DNA of 64,000 bases, from positions 186,001-250,000 of the forward strand of contig NZ_JABASV010000005.1 in NCBI RefSeq assembly GCF_016107625.1, read 5' to 3'. Shown piece by piece: positions 33,175 through 42,494 of the stretch. Within the stretch, counting starts at the first letter, position 1, and each line of letters opens with the position of its first letter. The notes under the pieces are model-generated. The model was not told where the DNA came from. It saw only the letters and a program-made list of their open reading frames with translations, and did no database searches. Made by a program: the position numbers and the translations under genes. This stretch comes from Vreelandella alkaliphila (GTDB taxonomy: Bacteria; Pseudomonadota; Gammaproteobacteria; Pseudomonadales; Halomonadaceae).

Positions 33175-34916
33175 TGTTTTTTCACACTGGGTTGCTGCGG
33201 TTGTGCTTTTCCTTTTGCGTCGCTCTCGTTACTAATGACTACTTGATTACGCCCCTGTCGTTTCGCTAGGTAAAGTGCTTGGTCCGCGCTTAAGCGTAAC
33301 GCTTCGGTGGAAGGCTGGCTGGGGAAACTGCTAATGCCTGCACTGAAGGTACAGCGAAAGCGCTCTCCGCCAGCATGAAAATCTACCTGTTCGAAATCGT
33401 GGCGCAGTTCGTCAATAAGTTCGGCTGCGCGCTTTGCGGTGACCCCTTTTAGCAATACGACAAACTCTTCACCGCCATAACGCCCGATGATATCGGATAT
33501 GCGCAAGCGGGTTTTTAGCAGCCGTGCTAGCGTGATAATGACCTGGTCACCTGCCAGGTGGCCGTAGGTATCATTGACCGTTTTAAAATGGTCAATGTCG
33601 AGCATGGCCATCGCATGTTGGCTACCTTCACGATATGCCTGAGCGAGTGTTTTACCGATAAGATCCGTCGTGGTGCTATGGTTATAAAGCCCTGTCATGC
33701 TGTCCTGGGTCATCAGCGAGCGCAGTAGATGCAGGCGTTCGGCACGAAGCCGTACCGCAGACACTAGCTCGTCAGGGGTAACTGGCTTGGTAATAAAGGC
33801 TTCTACGCCTGCCGTCATGGCCAATAGCTGCTTTTGGCTGTCTGTTTCGCTAGATAGATAAATAATGGGCAGGCCAATATGCGCGGATTGCTGGCGAATA
33901 ATCGTCGCTAGCTCTTCACCAGAACATACCGGCATATACATATCAATTAACAGTAAGTCAGGGCTAAAGCGGTCCAAGGCGCTTAGCGCGTCAGCAGGGT
34001 GGTGCACCTGCTGAACAATCATACCGGCTTCTTCAAGCATCAATGAGTGGTAGGTGGCAGCGTCGGGTTCATCATCGACTACCAACACGCGCAGCGGTTC
34101 TTCATCCAAGGGGCTAGTGAGCTCGTCAATAGCTAACATTAAATCCAGTGGCTTAATGGGCTTGGTAAAGTACCCATTACAGCCAGCTCGAACAGCGCTC
34201 AGTCGTGAATAAAAGTCACCGTAGGACGACAGTACGATGGAGGGCAACCGCTCTCCGATTAATTTATTCAGGCTGGTCAGCGTTTCAGTACCCGCAGTGT
34301 TACCTTGCGGAAACTGTACATCCATGATGATCGCGTCGGGGCGGCGGGTAAGAACCGCATTAAAAAACGACTCGGTGTCTTCAAAATGAACCACTTCATG
34401 CCCAAAACAGCGAAGATGATGTAGCAACTGGCCGACTTGGTCGGGCTCATCGTCACATAAATAAATAAGCCGCTGACGTTTGCTGCGTGTTTGAGGTGCA
34501 ACTGATGAAAATTCAACGCTGTTGAGTGATGCCAGCACTGTTTGCTGGCCATGTTGGGACTGTAGGTACTCAATCTCTTCACTGAGCTGCTGAAAAAGCT
34601 GAGGAATCAGGCTGTTTATGTCATTAACAGCCTGGTCATCAAAGGCATGGTCAGCAGAAGCAGGCGCCGCCTTGAGTAGCTCTTCGCCTTGATCTGCCAA
34701 CATGGCAATTCGTTCAAAGCCCAATGAGCGACCGGTACCTTTTAAGCTATGGAAAAAGCGGTGAAGCTCCGGGGCTAGGCGCGACTCTGCCTCCGTTGAA
34801 AGCCGGCTTTGTTGCCACTTTGTTGTGGTTTTCTGTAAACGTGCTGGTAGCTGTTCAATAAAGCGTTGGCGCAGCTGGTTCAGCTTTTGTTGCAATGTCG
34901 GGGCAGATGGTGACAT
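33171..34916 (-). CDS. Hpt-REC-REC-GGDEF diguanylate cyclase, output of the chemosensory operon
   Basis: A 581-residue cytoplasmic protein that probably makes c-di-GMP on phosphorylation. An N-terminal Hpt domain has the phosphorylatable His in FFHSLKGTGRSLGF (His56). REC1 (about 148-265) has IIMDVQFPQGN with the acceptor Asp; REC2 (about 275-395) has LVVDDEPDAAT and LLIDMYMPVCSGEEL. The GGDEF domain (about 405-565) is complete: DSMTGLYNH, DIDHFKTVNDTYGHLAGDQV, and GRYGGEEFVVL with the RISD inhibitory-site motif five residues before it. Both catalytic and feedback sites thus look intact. Compared with WspR (REC-GGDEF) it has an extra Hpt and an extra REC, so it may receive phosphate in more than one way. 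Confidence 0.88.
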   Translation of the reverse strand: MSPSAPTLQQKLNQLRQRFIEQLPARLQKTTTKWQQSRLSTEAESRLAPELHRFFHSLKGTGRSLGFERIAMLADQGEELLKAAPASADHAFDDQAVNDINSLIPQLFQQLSEEIEYLQSQHGQQTVLASLNSVEFSSVAPQTRSKRQRLIYLCDDEPDQVGQLLHHLRCFGHEVVHFEDTESFFNAVLTRRPDAIIMDVQFPQGNTAGTETLTSLNKLIGERLPSIVLSSYGDFYSRLSAVRAGCNGYFTKPIKPLDLMLAIDELTSPLDEEPLRVLVVDDEPDAATYHSLMLEEAGMIVQQVHHPADALSALDRFSPDLLLIDMYMPVCSGEELATIIRQQSAHIGLPIIYLSSETDSQKQLLAMTAGVEAFITKPVTPDELVSAVRLRAERLHLLRSLMTQDSMTGLYNHSTTTDLIGKTLAQAYREGSQHAMAMLDIDHFKTVNDTYGHLAGDQVIITLARLLKTRLRISDIIGRYGGEEFVVLLKGVTAKRAAELIDELRHDFEQVDFHAGGERFRCTFSAGISSFPSQPSTEALRLSADQALYLAKRQGRNQVVISNESDAKGKAQPQQPSVKKQ

Positions 34917-34970
34917 CAGACTACCTGTTCATGTGAGCGAACGGTGCGCTGTAATGCAAATGGCAAACGT

Positions 34971-35327
34971 TCAACCGTTGAGCGCTTGAGTCACGGCATT
35001 GCCTAACGTGGATTCTAGCTCCGCATCTTTTTGCAGGCAGGCGTTTAAACCAGGCGTCTGCATAAGGGTTGAACTAGGTGAGTCGCCAGTGAGCAAAATA
35101 AAAGGCAAAGTAACGTCTTGTTCACGCAGCATTTCCAAGAACTCTACCCCATTGATGAGCGGCATATGCATGTCGCTAACAATAAGCGCGATACTGTCCA
35201 AGCTATCTAACAGCTGTGTGGCCTCCATGGCATCATTGGCCATGACCGTTGTATAGCCCTGGAACTCTAGCAGCGTTGCTGTCATTTCACAGGCCAACGG
35301 GTCGTCATCTACGACCAATATTTGCAT
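34971..35327 (-). CDS. Single-domain CheY-like response regulator
   Basis: A 118-residue REC-only protein. Acidic pocket LVVDDDPLACEM, acceptor Asp in IVSDMHMPLINGVEFLEML, Thr in FILLTGDSP and Lys in CLQKDAELE are all present. It lies between cheA and the Hpt-REC-REC-GGDEF gene and is probably phosphorylated by the CheA. No flagellar gene is nearby. It may be a phosphate sink or a shuttle to the Hpt domain of the cyclase. Confidence 0.88.
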   Translation of the reverse strand: MQILVVDDDPLACEMTATLLEFQGYTTVMANDAMEATQLLDSLDSIALIVSDMHMPLINGVEFLEMLREQDVTLPFILLTGDSPSSTLMQTPGLNACLQKDAELESTLGNAVTQALNG

Positions 35328-35352
35328 GATTAACCTCCGTCCTGGCGCATGC

Positions 35353-37488
35353 TCAGCCGAGTAGCGCTTTTAGCGTATCCACCAAATTGTTCTGATCAAA
35401 GCTACCTTTGACAATATACGCATCGGCGCCTACTTCAATGCCGCGCCGACGATCTGCTTCTTTTTCTCGTGATGTGATAATGATAATCGGCTTATAACGA
35501 TAAATCTCATTTTCTCGCAGACTCGCAGTGAGCGCAAAGCCATCCATGACAGGCATTTCAACATCGGTGAGCACTGCATCAAACGAGTCAGCTAAGGCTT
35601 TATTCAGACCATCACGGCCATTTTCTGCCAGGGTGACCTGATATCCCCAAGCTTCTAATACATCTTTTTCAATTTCTCGGGTGTTCAGAGAGTCATCGAC
35701 GACGAGTATACGATGTGTCTGGGGCGGTTGATCCGTTTTAGCTAGCGCTTTCGGGGCATAGCGGCGCGAGTGTTCCAGCAGCGTCGGCACGTGTAATAGG
35801 CTAACCAGCGTATTGCGCCCTAGCGTGACCATGCCAGAAACCAGTGGTAAATGGCGTAAATGCGCGGGCAACGGCTTAATTACCATATCGCGTTCATCCA
35901 CCAAGTCATCAATAATTAGCGCAAGTTTTTGATGACGTTGATGTACGACAAGTAACAGTAAGTTGTCAGCATCAGTGGGCGTATAGGGTAAGTCTAATAA
36001 TTCCGCTAGTGAAACGACCGGCACGAACTCGTTGCGCAAGATCAGTGTTTTTTGCCCAGCAGCATCAATAAAGTCCGTTGATGCATGCTCTACAAGCTCT
36101 GACACATAAGGTGCTGTTACACCTAGCGTGACAGCGCCCACGTTGATCAGGAGAACGCGCATCATGGCTAGCGATAAAGGCAGGCGTAGGGTAAAACAGG
36201 TACCTTTGCCTGGATGGCTGGTTAGACGTAAATCACCGTTGAGCTCGTCAATGACCGTACGTTTGACGACATCCATCCCCACGCCACGACCTGAAAAGTC
36301 GGTAATCAGGGGTTTGGTTGAGAAGCCGGGTAGGAAAATAAGTTCTAAGGTTTCCTGCTCGGTTAGGGTAAGCAGCAGCTCTTCACTGAGTAGTTGCTTG
36401 GAGAGTGCCTTGTGCCGGACCGCATCTAGGGAAATACCCGCGCCGTCGTCACGCATTTCAATCACTACCCAGCTGCCGTCTTGCCAGGCCTCTAGCGATA
36501 ACTGCCCCCGTATAGGCTTGCCTGTTGCCTGTCGCTCACTGGGTGTTTCCAGGCCATGATCTAACGCATTCCGCAGTAGATGAATGAGCGGGTCCGAGAG
36601 GCGATCTATCATCTGTCGGTCCAGCTCAATCTCACTGCCGTGAACACGGCAATTGACTTGTTTGCCTAGCGAATGGGCAAGGTCTCTGGCCATTTGCGAT
36701 AAGGGGTCAAACACCACGCTCAGCGGCAGCATGCGCATTTGCAGAGCTCGGTCATGGAGATCGCTCATTAGACCGTCGTGGGAAAGCACGCTGTCCTTCA
36801 GCTCGCGGCTAAAAGCGTTAAAGGGGGCCTGCTGATGTTTGGGTAACGAGGCGCCAAGGCTGCGTGCCTGTTCTACGAGTGAGTGCAGATGGTGGTGCCC
36901 TGATAACACTTCCCCCATCAGGCGAATAACGTCATCTAGGCGGTCAAGACGCACGCGTACCGTGTCTGTTAAGCGTAGCTCTTGAGCCGGAAGAGCAGGG
37001 CTTTTCATTGCCGGTGGTGCAGCGTTGAGGGCTGCGTTCTCTGCTTTATCGTCCTCGGATACGGTTGTTTTAGGAGGGAGAGCGGGGGGCGGCTTTCCCG
37101 CCGCGGTGTTTTCCAGGGCTTGGCAAAGCTGATTGTCGGCTTCCGCTAGCTCTGCTGGAGAAACGCCTTGGGCAAGTTGGCTAACTAGGTCAGACAGCGC
37201 GTCCGTGGCTTGATTAAGGAGGCTCGTGACATCAGGTGAAGCGGTTTGTGTCCCATCGCGTAGTGCGCTTAGCAGCTCCTCTGTACTGTGAGCGATCGCC
37301 GTAATGGGCGTCAGTTTCAGCATACGCGAAGAGCCTTTCAGCGTATGTGCCGCACGAAACAGCTCATTGATACGTTCTTGATGGGTATCGCCTTGTTCTA
37401 GCGCTTCAATACCTTCTCTTAACCGGGGCAAGTGGTCTGACGCTTCTTCAATAAAGCGCTGAATAAAGCGTTTAATATCCAGTGCCAT
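35353..37488 (-). CDS. CheA-type hybrid histidine kinase with C-terminal REC
   Basis: A 711-residue central kinase. The Hpt domain has His48 in LFRAAHTLKGSSRML. A Pro/Ala-rich linker (about 130-170) is followed by the dimerisation region, the ATPase (LIHLLRNALDHGLETP, EMRDDGAGISLDAV, GRGVGMDVVKRTVIDELNG), a CheW-like domain and a C-terminal REC with HRILVVDDSLNTREI and AVLTDVEMPVMDGFAL. The fused REC is typical of WspE and other kinases with non-motility roles. Its start overlaps the CheR stop by one base. Confidence 0.92.
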   Translation of the reverse strand: MALDIKRFIQRFIEEASDHLPRLREGIEALEQGDTHQERINELFRAAHTLKGSSRMLKLTPITAIAHSTEELLSALRDGTQTASPDVTSLLNQATDALSDLVSQLAQGVSPAELAEADNQLCQALENTAAGKPPPALPPKTTVSEDDKAENAALNAAPPAMKSPALPAQELRLTDTVRVRLDRLDDVIRLMGEVLSGHHHLHSLVEQARSLGASLPKHQQAPFNAFSRELKDSVLSHDGLMSDLHDRALQMRMLPLSVVFDPLSQMARDLAHSLGKQVNCRVHGSEIELDRQMIDRLSDPLIHLLRNALDHGLETPSERQATGKPIRGQLSLEAWQDGSWVVIEMRDDGAGISLDAVRHKALSKQLLSEELLLTLTEQETLELIFLPGFSTKPLITDFSGRGVGMDVVKRTVIDELNGDLRLTSHPGKGTCFTLRLPLSLAMMRVLLINVGAVTLGVTAPYVSELVEHASTDFIDAAGQKTLILRNEFVPVVSLAELLDLPYTPTDADNLLLLVVHQRHQKLALIIDDLVDERDMVIKPLPAHLRHLPLVSGMVTLGRNTLVSLLHVPTLLEHSRRYAPKALAKTDQPPQTHRILVVDDSLNTREIEKDVLEAWGYQVTLAENGRDGLNKALADSFDAVLTDVEMPVMDGFALTASLRENEIYRYKPIIIITSREKEADRRRGIEVGADAYIVKGSFDQNNLVDTLKALLG

Positions 37489-38855
37489 TAACCCACTCCC
37501 TGTGTCGTTGCTTGTGCACCAAGATAGCGAGTTGCCAAAAAGTAGGCATCCCCTGGAGGAATAGGCGGCGCAATGACACTTAATCCACCATCCGCCTGTT
37601 TTGACGCGTCCAGTAGGCGAATAACCGCTGCATAGCCACGCTTTCGTTGTCCGGGAGCATCGCTAAGCTCGCCTAGTCGGAAAAGCTCAGCTTGAAAAAA
37701 GTGAGCTGGCCAGCACTCAGGAGCAACGTAAATGGCTCGCTTAAAGCAGTCGTAAGCGTCAGCAAAGTTCTGCTGCCAGCGAGCCACTAAACCTGCCAGC
37801 AGTAACGCATCCACACTCCAAGGCTGTTGCACTAGAAGGTCAGAAAGTAGCGCGGCTGCTTCTGAAAATGCATTCTGGTTCAGTAAATGATGAGCTTGCT
37901 GCAAAGCCGCGTTAAACGATGTCATCGGCTGCTTGTGCTCAGATTCATTCTCAGGTTCATTCTCAGGTGGTTGTGGAGGCGTCTCTGACAACACCGCTAG
38001 GGCTGGCAACGGATCGTCGCGATAGGGTGGCTCATCATTTGCAGGTAAGGCACTGGGCAAGGTGCTGTCTTGGAAAAAGAACACTCCTTGAGCCTGATGC
38101 AGTTCCAAAATGCCCAGGTCGTTGCCTAATGTTTCTGTGACACCGCACATCAAAATCCCGTGTGGTTCCAGCAGTTGCTTTAGGTGGCGTTGTATATCGC
38201 GTCGGGTCGCTTCGTCAAAATAGATCGATACGTTGCGAAATAAGATCACGTCGAAGGGGCCAAGCTTGTCAGCGTTTGCCTGTAATACGTTAAATGAGCA
38301 AAAGGTGACCCACTGACGAAGCGCATCATCTATTTTGAAGCGTCTGCCCTCTGGGTGAAAATAGCGGTGCTTAAGCGCAGGGTTCAGTGCCCGAAACGAC
38401 ATGCCGCTATAAATGCCTTTTTGAGCTTTACTAAGAACCTGCTGATCAACGTCTCCTCCCGTAATATGAAAGAGTTGCTTGGCACGCTCTCCGTAGCGCT
38501 CAAGCAGCGCAATAGCAACACTGTAAGGCTCTTCGCCTGAAGAACATCCAGCGCTGAAAATAGCCAATGGTTTACCTTTTTCAGCCAGCCGCCGCGGGAG
38601 GTAGGTGTCGGCTAACCAGTGGAGTGCTTCGGGCTCCCGGTAGAAGTAGGTTTCGTTCACCGTTAACTGACTGATAAAGCGATCAAACATCGCTTCGTTT
38701 TGCTCTAGTTGTGCAATGAGCTTCGAGGTGTCGTTAATATCAGTGTCTGTTTGAAGTGCCTCCACTGCTTTAACGAGACGGGCTTCAGCGAGGCCCTCTA
38801 AGTGCAAACCGCAGCGGCGATGCACCAGATCCTTGAATGGCGTCAGCGAACTCAT
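37488..38855 (-). CDS. CheR methyltransferase with TPR repeats (WspC-like)
   Basis: S-adenosylmethionine-dependent methyltransferase acting on receptor glutamates. The N-terminal all-helical and catalytic domain are in residues 1-260: LTVNETYFYREPEALHWLADTYL, then the SAM motif IFSAGCSSGEEPYSVAIALLERYG, and FDVILFRNVSIYFDEATRRDIQRHLKQLL. C-terminally there is a Pro/Glu-rich linker and TPR-like repeats (about 310-400: LNQNAFSEAAALLSDLLVQQPWSVDALLLAGLVARWQQNFADAYDCFKRAIYVAPE). It overlaps cheB by 4 bp. Confidence 0.9.
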   Translation of the reverse strand: MSSLTPFKDLVHRRCGLHLEGLAEARLVKAVEALQTDTDINDTSKLIAQLEQNEAMFDRFISQLTVNETYFYREPEALHWLADTYLPRRLAEKGKPLAIFSAGCSSGEEPYSVAIALLERYGERAKQLFHITGGDVDQQVLSKAQKGIYSGMSFRALNPALKHRYFHPEGRRFKIDDALRQWVTFCSFNVLQANADKLGPFDVILFRNVSIYFDEATRRDIQRHLKQLLEPHGILMCGVTETLGNDLGILELHQAQGVFFFQDSTLPSALPANDEPPYRDDPLPALAVLSETPPQPPENEPENESEHKQPMTSFNAALQQAHHLLNQNAFSEAAALLSDLLVQQPWSVDALLLAGLVARWQQNFADAYDCFKRAIYVAPECWPAHFFQAELFRLGELSDAPGQRKRGYAAVIRLLDASKQADGGLSVIAPPIPPGDAYFLATRYLGAQATTQGVG

Positions 38856-39919
38856 AGCGATTTCGTCCAGGTAGACAACCGTTGCTCACGGGTCTCGCGA
38901 ATGAGCCTAGCAGGGAGCTCATCAAGAGAAACAACATGCTGGATAACGCCGGCACTAACCGCTTCTTGGTTCATGCCATAAATAACCGAGCTGGCTTCGT
39001 TTTGGGCAAATGTACAGCCTCCCGATAAATGAATAGCGCGCATGCCGCTAACGCCATCACGACCCATGCCCGTTAAGATCACCCCAATAGCCTCTGGGCC
39101 ATAAACATCAGCTACGCTCGTTAACAGTGCATCGCAACTGGGGTGATAAAGTGAATTATCTGGGCTCTGCTGTAGTTGAAGGCGGTGGGATGGCGTGACA
39201 CGCAAGTTGCGTTCCGATGGCGATAGATAAATACAGCCTGGCTTTAGCGGTTCACCATGCTGAGCAACGCAAACCGGCATTGAACAGAGCGATGTCAGCC
39301 AGTGCGCCATGCCTTCAATAAAGCCATGGCTGATATGCTGGGCAATCACCACCGGTGCAGGAAAGTTGGTCGGCAGCTTGCTAAGTAAATGGGCGAGAGC
39401 CTGCGGCCCACCGGTTGAGCAAGCAATGGCGATAATACGCTGGAATGCTTTCGGCCTATTATGGCGATCAACAGGCGGCGTGTTTACCGGCGCAACGGGC
39501 GTGGCGGAGGTTGATCGGCGCCGTAGGCGGGTAATAACGGCTACTCCCGAAAGAAGCCGAACACGCGCGAGTAGTCGTTGTGCGTCTTCATCATCAAGAG
39601 TCGGCTTCGGCATCACTTCTAACGCGCCAACGTCGAGCGCTCGGTAAGCTGTTTCGGCATCAGAACGATCGCTTACCACCAGGATAGGAACCCCTTTGGT
39701 ATGCATAATTTCTTCAATGGCGCTGAGGCCGTCCATGACCGGCATATTCAGATCCATTGTGATCAACTGCGGCGATAAGCGGCGGGCAAGTTCCACTGCT
39801 TCACGCCCGTTGCTGGCTTCACCAACAATTTCAATGTCGCCATCGCGGGTGAGGATGTCGCGCAGCACATCACGTGCCAGTTGACTGTCGTCCGCCATCA
39901 CTACCCGAATTACACTCAT
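38852..39919 (-). CDS. cheB: CheB protein-glutamate methylesterase
   Basis: Removes methyl groups from the receptor for adaptation. N-terminal REC: IRVVMADDSQLARDVLRDIL with the acceptor in LITMDLNMPVMDGLSAIEEIM. C-terminal esterase: IAIACSTGGPQALAHLLSKLP (catalytic Ser), IAQHISHGFIEGMAHWLTSL (His) and GVILTGMGRDGVSGM (Asp). The ATG at 39919 is preferred over a longer frame because GAGGA stands before it and the protein then starts directly with REC. It overlaps the MCP gene not at all; the two are 10 bp apart. Confidence 0.92.
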   Translation of the reverse strand: MSVIRVVMADDSQLARDVLRDILTRDGDIEIVGEASNGREAVELARRLSPQLITMDLNMPVMDGLSAIEEIMHTKGVPILVVSDRSDAETAYRALDVGALEVMPKPTLDDEDAQRLLARVRLLSGVAVITRLRRRSTSATPVAPVNTPPVDRHNRPKAFQRIIAIACSTGGPQALAHLLSKLPTNFPAPVVIAQHISHGFIEGMAHWLTSLCSMPVCVAQHGEPLKPGCIYLSPSERNLRVTPSHRLQLQQSPDNSLYHPSCDALLTSVADVYGPEAIGVILTGMGRDGVSGMRAIHLSGGCTFAQNEASSVIYGMNQEAVSAGVIQHVVSLDELPARLIRETREQRLSTWTKSL

Positions 39920-39929
39920 CGCAGCGTCC

Positions 39930-41957
39930 TCACGAAGGGCGTTGGTGGTTTGCATCCTGTTGAGCCAATGTAAACTCCTGCACCAGCGCATTTAACTCTG
40001 CCGACATGTTGATCATATCTTGGCTGATCTCGGTAATGCTGCGTACTGACTGTGCATTACGTGAGCTGGCTGTATCAATATCGCGCAAAGCAATAACCAC
40101 CTGGTTACTAGCAGTTTTCTGCTGTTGGGTTGACAGTGATATCTGCTGCGCTGCGCTACTGGTTTGGCTCGCCGCTTTGAGTAGTGCATCCAGGTCTTGA
40201 GCGGTATTAACACTGACTTCAACACCTTTCTCTATCGAAGACGCTCCCTTTTCAGAGGCGACAACTAAACGATTTATCGCATTTTGAATTTCTTCGGTGT
40301 GGCCTTCTATCTCTTGGGTTGAGTCAGTAACACTATCCGCCAAGCGACGTATTTCGTTTGCAACAACAGAGAAACGGCGACCTGACTCGCCCGCACTTGA
40401 TGCCTCTAGTGCGGCATTAAAAGCAATCAGTTTAGTTTGCGCAGCAAGGGTATTGATCAGCTCCATGACCTTGCTGATTTGTTTAGACTTAGCGCCCAGT
40501 GCCATAATTTCTGTCAAGCTCTGTTCGCTGTCGCTGCGAATATCCTGCATTTTTGACTGCAGCAGTTGCATCGCTGTGCTGCCCTTACGGCTGCGTTCAA
40601 GCGTTTGATTAGCTACCTCTACCACGGATTGCGAATGATCAGCGATTTGTGTGGATGAGGTTGAAAGCTCCTCCATGGTCGAGGTTATCTCAGCCACTGA
40701 CGAGGCCATTTCTTCTACAGCGGCGGCCATCGTCTGGTTCGCTTCATGACTAATGTCCCCGCCTTGAATGCCCGACAATCCCGCCGTTTGCGCTAAGCGA
40801 TCGGCCACTTGAGTGAGTGCCAGTGCGTTGTTGGAAACTGCCATAATGGTGCGAGATAAGCGCGCTAGCAGCTCGTTAGTCTGATTCGCTAAATCGCCAA
40901 TTTCAGCCTGATCATCTGTGTTGACACGGCGGGATAAATCTAGGCTGTTGGTAATCTCTTTAAGCTGGCGTTGAAGGCGAGTTAAGGGGCGAATCAAGCT
41001 GCCGGTAAGTGGGTATAAAATAATTAACCCGCCTAAAAGGATCACAAGCCCGAAGCCCGTCGATGCCAAAAAGCGTTCTCTGATGGAGCTTAAATACTCC
41101 TCTTTAGAAACTTCAATCATCAAGTAGCGCTGCAGCTCGGGTAGCCAGCGAGTGGAAACTAAAAAGGTGTGATTATCACGTTGGATTTCGTGTACACGAA
41201 GTTCTTTTTCATCTTGCAGTAGGCTGGCTGATTCCTGGCTTTGAAGCGCTGCCAGTGACGTCTCGTCACTGCGAATAAGTAGCTCACCTTCCGCATTGAG
41301 TAACGCGGCGCGGCCGGTTTCGCCAAGTCGAAAGTCTTCAATTAGCTGCGCCAATCGAGAAAGATCCAGCCCCGCACCAGCAACAATAAGAGGGCGGCCA
41401 TTGAGTGCCTGTTCACGACTACGGAAATTTAAAAAGACAAACGCTTCTTCTGGTGAAAAAGTATCACTGTCTAGGTTTAGATTATAAGCAGTATCGCTAT
41501 CGGTAAACTGATAGTACCAATCATCATCGCCGCCGGGCGCTTGTAGCGTCCGCTCTAGAAACTCTCCATCGCGGTACTGGAAGTAGTAGCCGCGCCCTTG
41601 ATATTGAGCCGCGATAAACAACAGTTCGGTGTCGAGCTGTTCCATCAAACGTGACAAATAGCGCATGACGTCCGGCTGGTCGGTGTCTGGCATTCCGTTG
41701 CGCACCCACTGCTCAATGAAATAGCTGTCGGCTAGGCTTTCTGACAACGCTAGCGCTGGGCTAAGCCTAAGCGTCAACCGGGTGGCAAGACCCTCTACCT
41801 GAGTAGGCAGCTCTTCGTTTAGCAGGTTTTCCAAGCGCGCCTGGCTATGTGAACGGGCCTGCAGGTAGAGCGCTAGCAACATAGCCAGTGCCAATACCGT
41901 TCCAAACGAGATAAACAATCGTAACCGTAATGGCAAGGATTTCCAACGCGCTGTCAT
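39930..41957 (-). CDS. Methyl-accepting chemoreceptor with dCache-like sensor
   Basis: A 675-residue inner-membrane receptor, first gene of the chemosensory operon. TM1 is at about 12-30, a periplasmic dCache-like domain at 35-305 (YYQFTDSDTAYNLNLDSDTFSPEEAFVFLNFRS), TM2 at 310-330, HAMP after GSLIRPLTRLQRQL, and a signalling domain. The hairpin tip is unusual: AAQTKLIAFNAALEASSAGE then SGRRFSVVANEIRRLADSV, where most receptors read QTNLLALNAAIEAARAGE. This may insulate the array from other chemosensory kinases. It has no CheR-tethering pentapeptide. Confidence 0.9.
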   Translation of the reverse strand: MTARWKSLPLRLRLFISFGTVLALAMLLALYLQARSHSQARLENLLNEELPTQVEGLATRLTLRLSPALALSESLADSYFIEQWVRNGMPDTDQPDVMRYLSRLMEQLDTELLFIAAQYQGRGYYFQYRDGEFLERTLQAPGGDDDWYYQFTDSDTAYNLNLDSDTFSPEEAFVFLNFRSREQALNGRPLIVAGAGLDLSRLAQLIEDFRLGETGRAALLNAEGELLIRSDETSLAALQSQESASLLQDEKELRVHEIQRDNHTFLVSTRWLPELQRYLMIEVSKEEYLSSIRERFLASTGFGLVILLGGLIILYPLTGSLIRPLTRLQRQLKEITNSLDLSRRVNTDDQAEIGDLANQTNELLARLSRTIMAVSNNALALTQVADRLAQTAGLSGIQGGDISHEANQTMAAAVEEMASSVAEITSTMEELSTSSTQIADHSQSVVEVANQTLERSRKGSTAMQLLQSKMQDIRSDSEQSLTEIMALGAKSKQISKVMELINTLAAQTKLIAFNAALEASSAGESGRRFSVVANEIRRLADSVTDSTQEIEGHTEEIQNAINRLVVASEKGASSIEKGVEVSVNTAQDLDALLKAASQTSSAAQQISLSTQQQKTASNQVVIALRDIDTASSRNAQSVRSITEISQDMINMSAELNALVQEFTLAQQDANHQRPS

Positions 41958-42494
41958 TATAGCTTCTGCTCCGAGTTAACTGGTGACGCTAGTAAGTAGG
42001 AAAGTACTAACACTGATTGCTTAGCGTTAAATAACGTTACAAGAAGCCTATCATATGACGATTTCAGCGGCTTTTATGAAGGCTGTCCAGTTTTCTCATT
42101 AACGCTACGTCACGCGACAGACAAATACGGTGGCAAAGATGCTGGACTATGCGATGAAATCAAGCGTGATGAGTGGTCGCTAAGGCAACAGTATTGTGAC
42201 ATGGACTGTGCAGCTTGATCCGTGTGACTTAGCACTTGTGACTTAGCACTTGTGACTTAGCTCGTGTGGCTTAGATCTTGTGACTTAGCCTCTCCTTCCG
42301 TAGTGACTAACCACCGTAGCGACTTGTAAAAAGAGTGTCGAGGTAGTAAAAAAACCGTCTTGTTTATTCTTTGTTGCTACTAAAGAATAATAGTTGAATC
42401 GTTTCATCTCCTTAGAATGCCCGCGCATATTGGTAATTTTACCTACATTCACTGCGTCGCCTGCCGATAAGCGACTACTCCCAAGGACCTTCCC
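41958..42494. other. Intergenic region between chemoreceptor and symporter
   Basis: About 540 bp without a convincing gene between two divergent genes. It holds a five-unit 14-bp tandem repeat at 42223-42292, listed separately, and the promoters of the chemosensory operon and symporter must lie here. A GCCGATAA box at 42463 was checked as a flagellar promoter and set aside. Nothing else is recognised. Confidence 0.8.
42223..42292 (+). repeat. Five-unit tandem repeat, 14-bp period
   Basis: Five contiguous units of 14 bp: TGTGACTTAGCACT twice, then TGTGACTTAGCTCG, TGTGGCTTAGATCT and TGTGACTTAGCCTC. The TGTGRCTTAG core is kept in all, while the last four bases vary. It lies about 200 bp before the symporter and 265 bp before the receptor gene. 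Confidence 0.9.

Noticed and set aside
42223-42292. Tandem repeat as a CRISPR array
   Set aside because: Units of 14 bp are contiguous with no spacers and no cas genes are near.
42463-42470. GCCGATAA as a sigma-28 -10 box before the symporter
   Set aside because: No TAAA at the required 15-bp distance, and the gene is a symporter rather than a motility gene.
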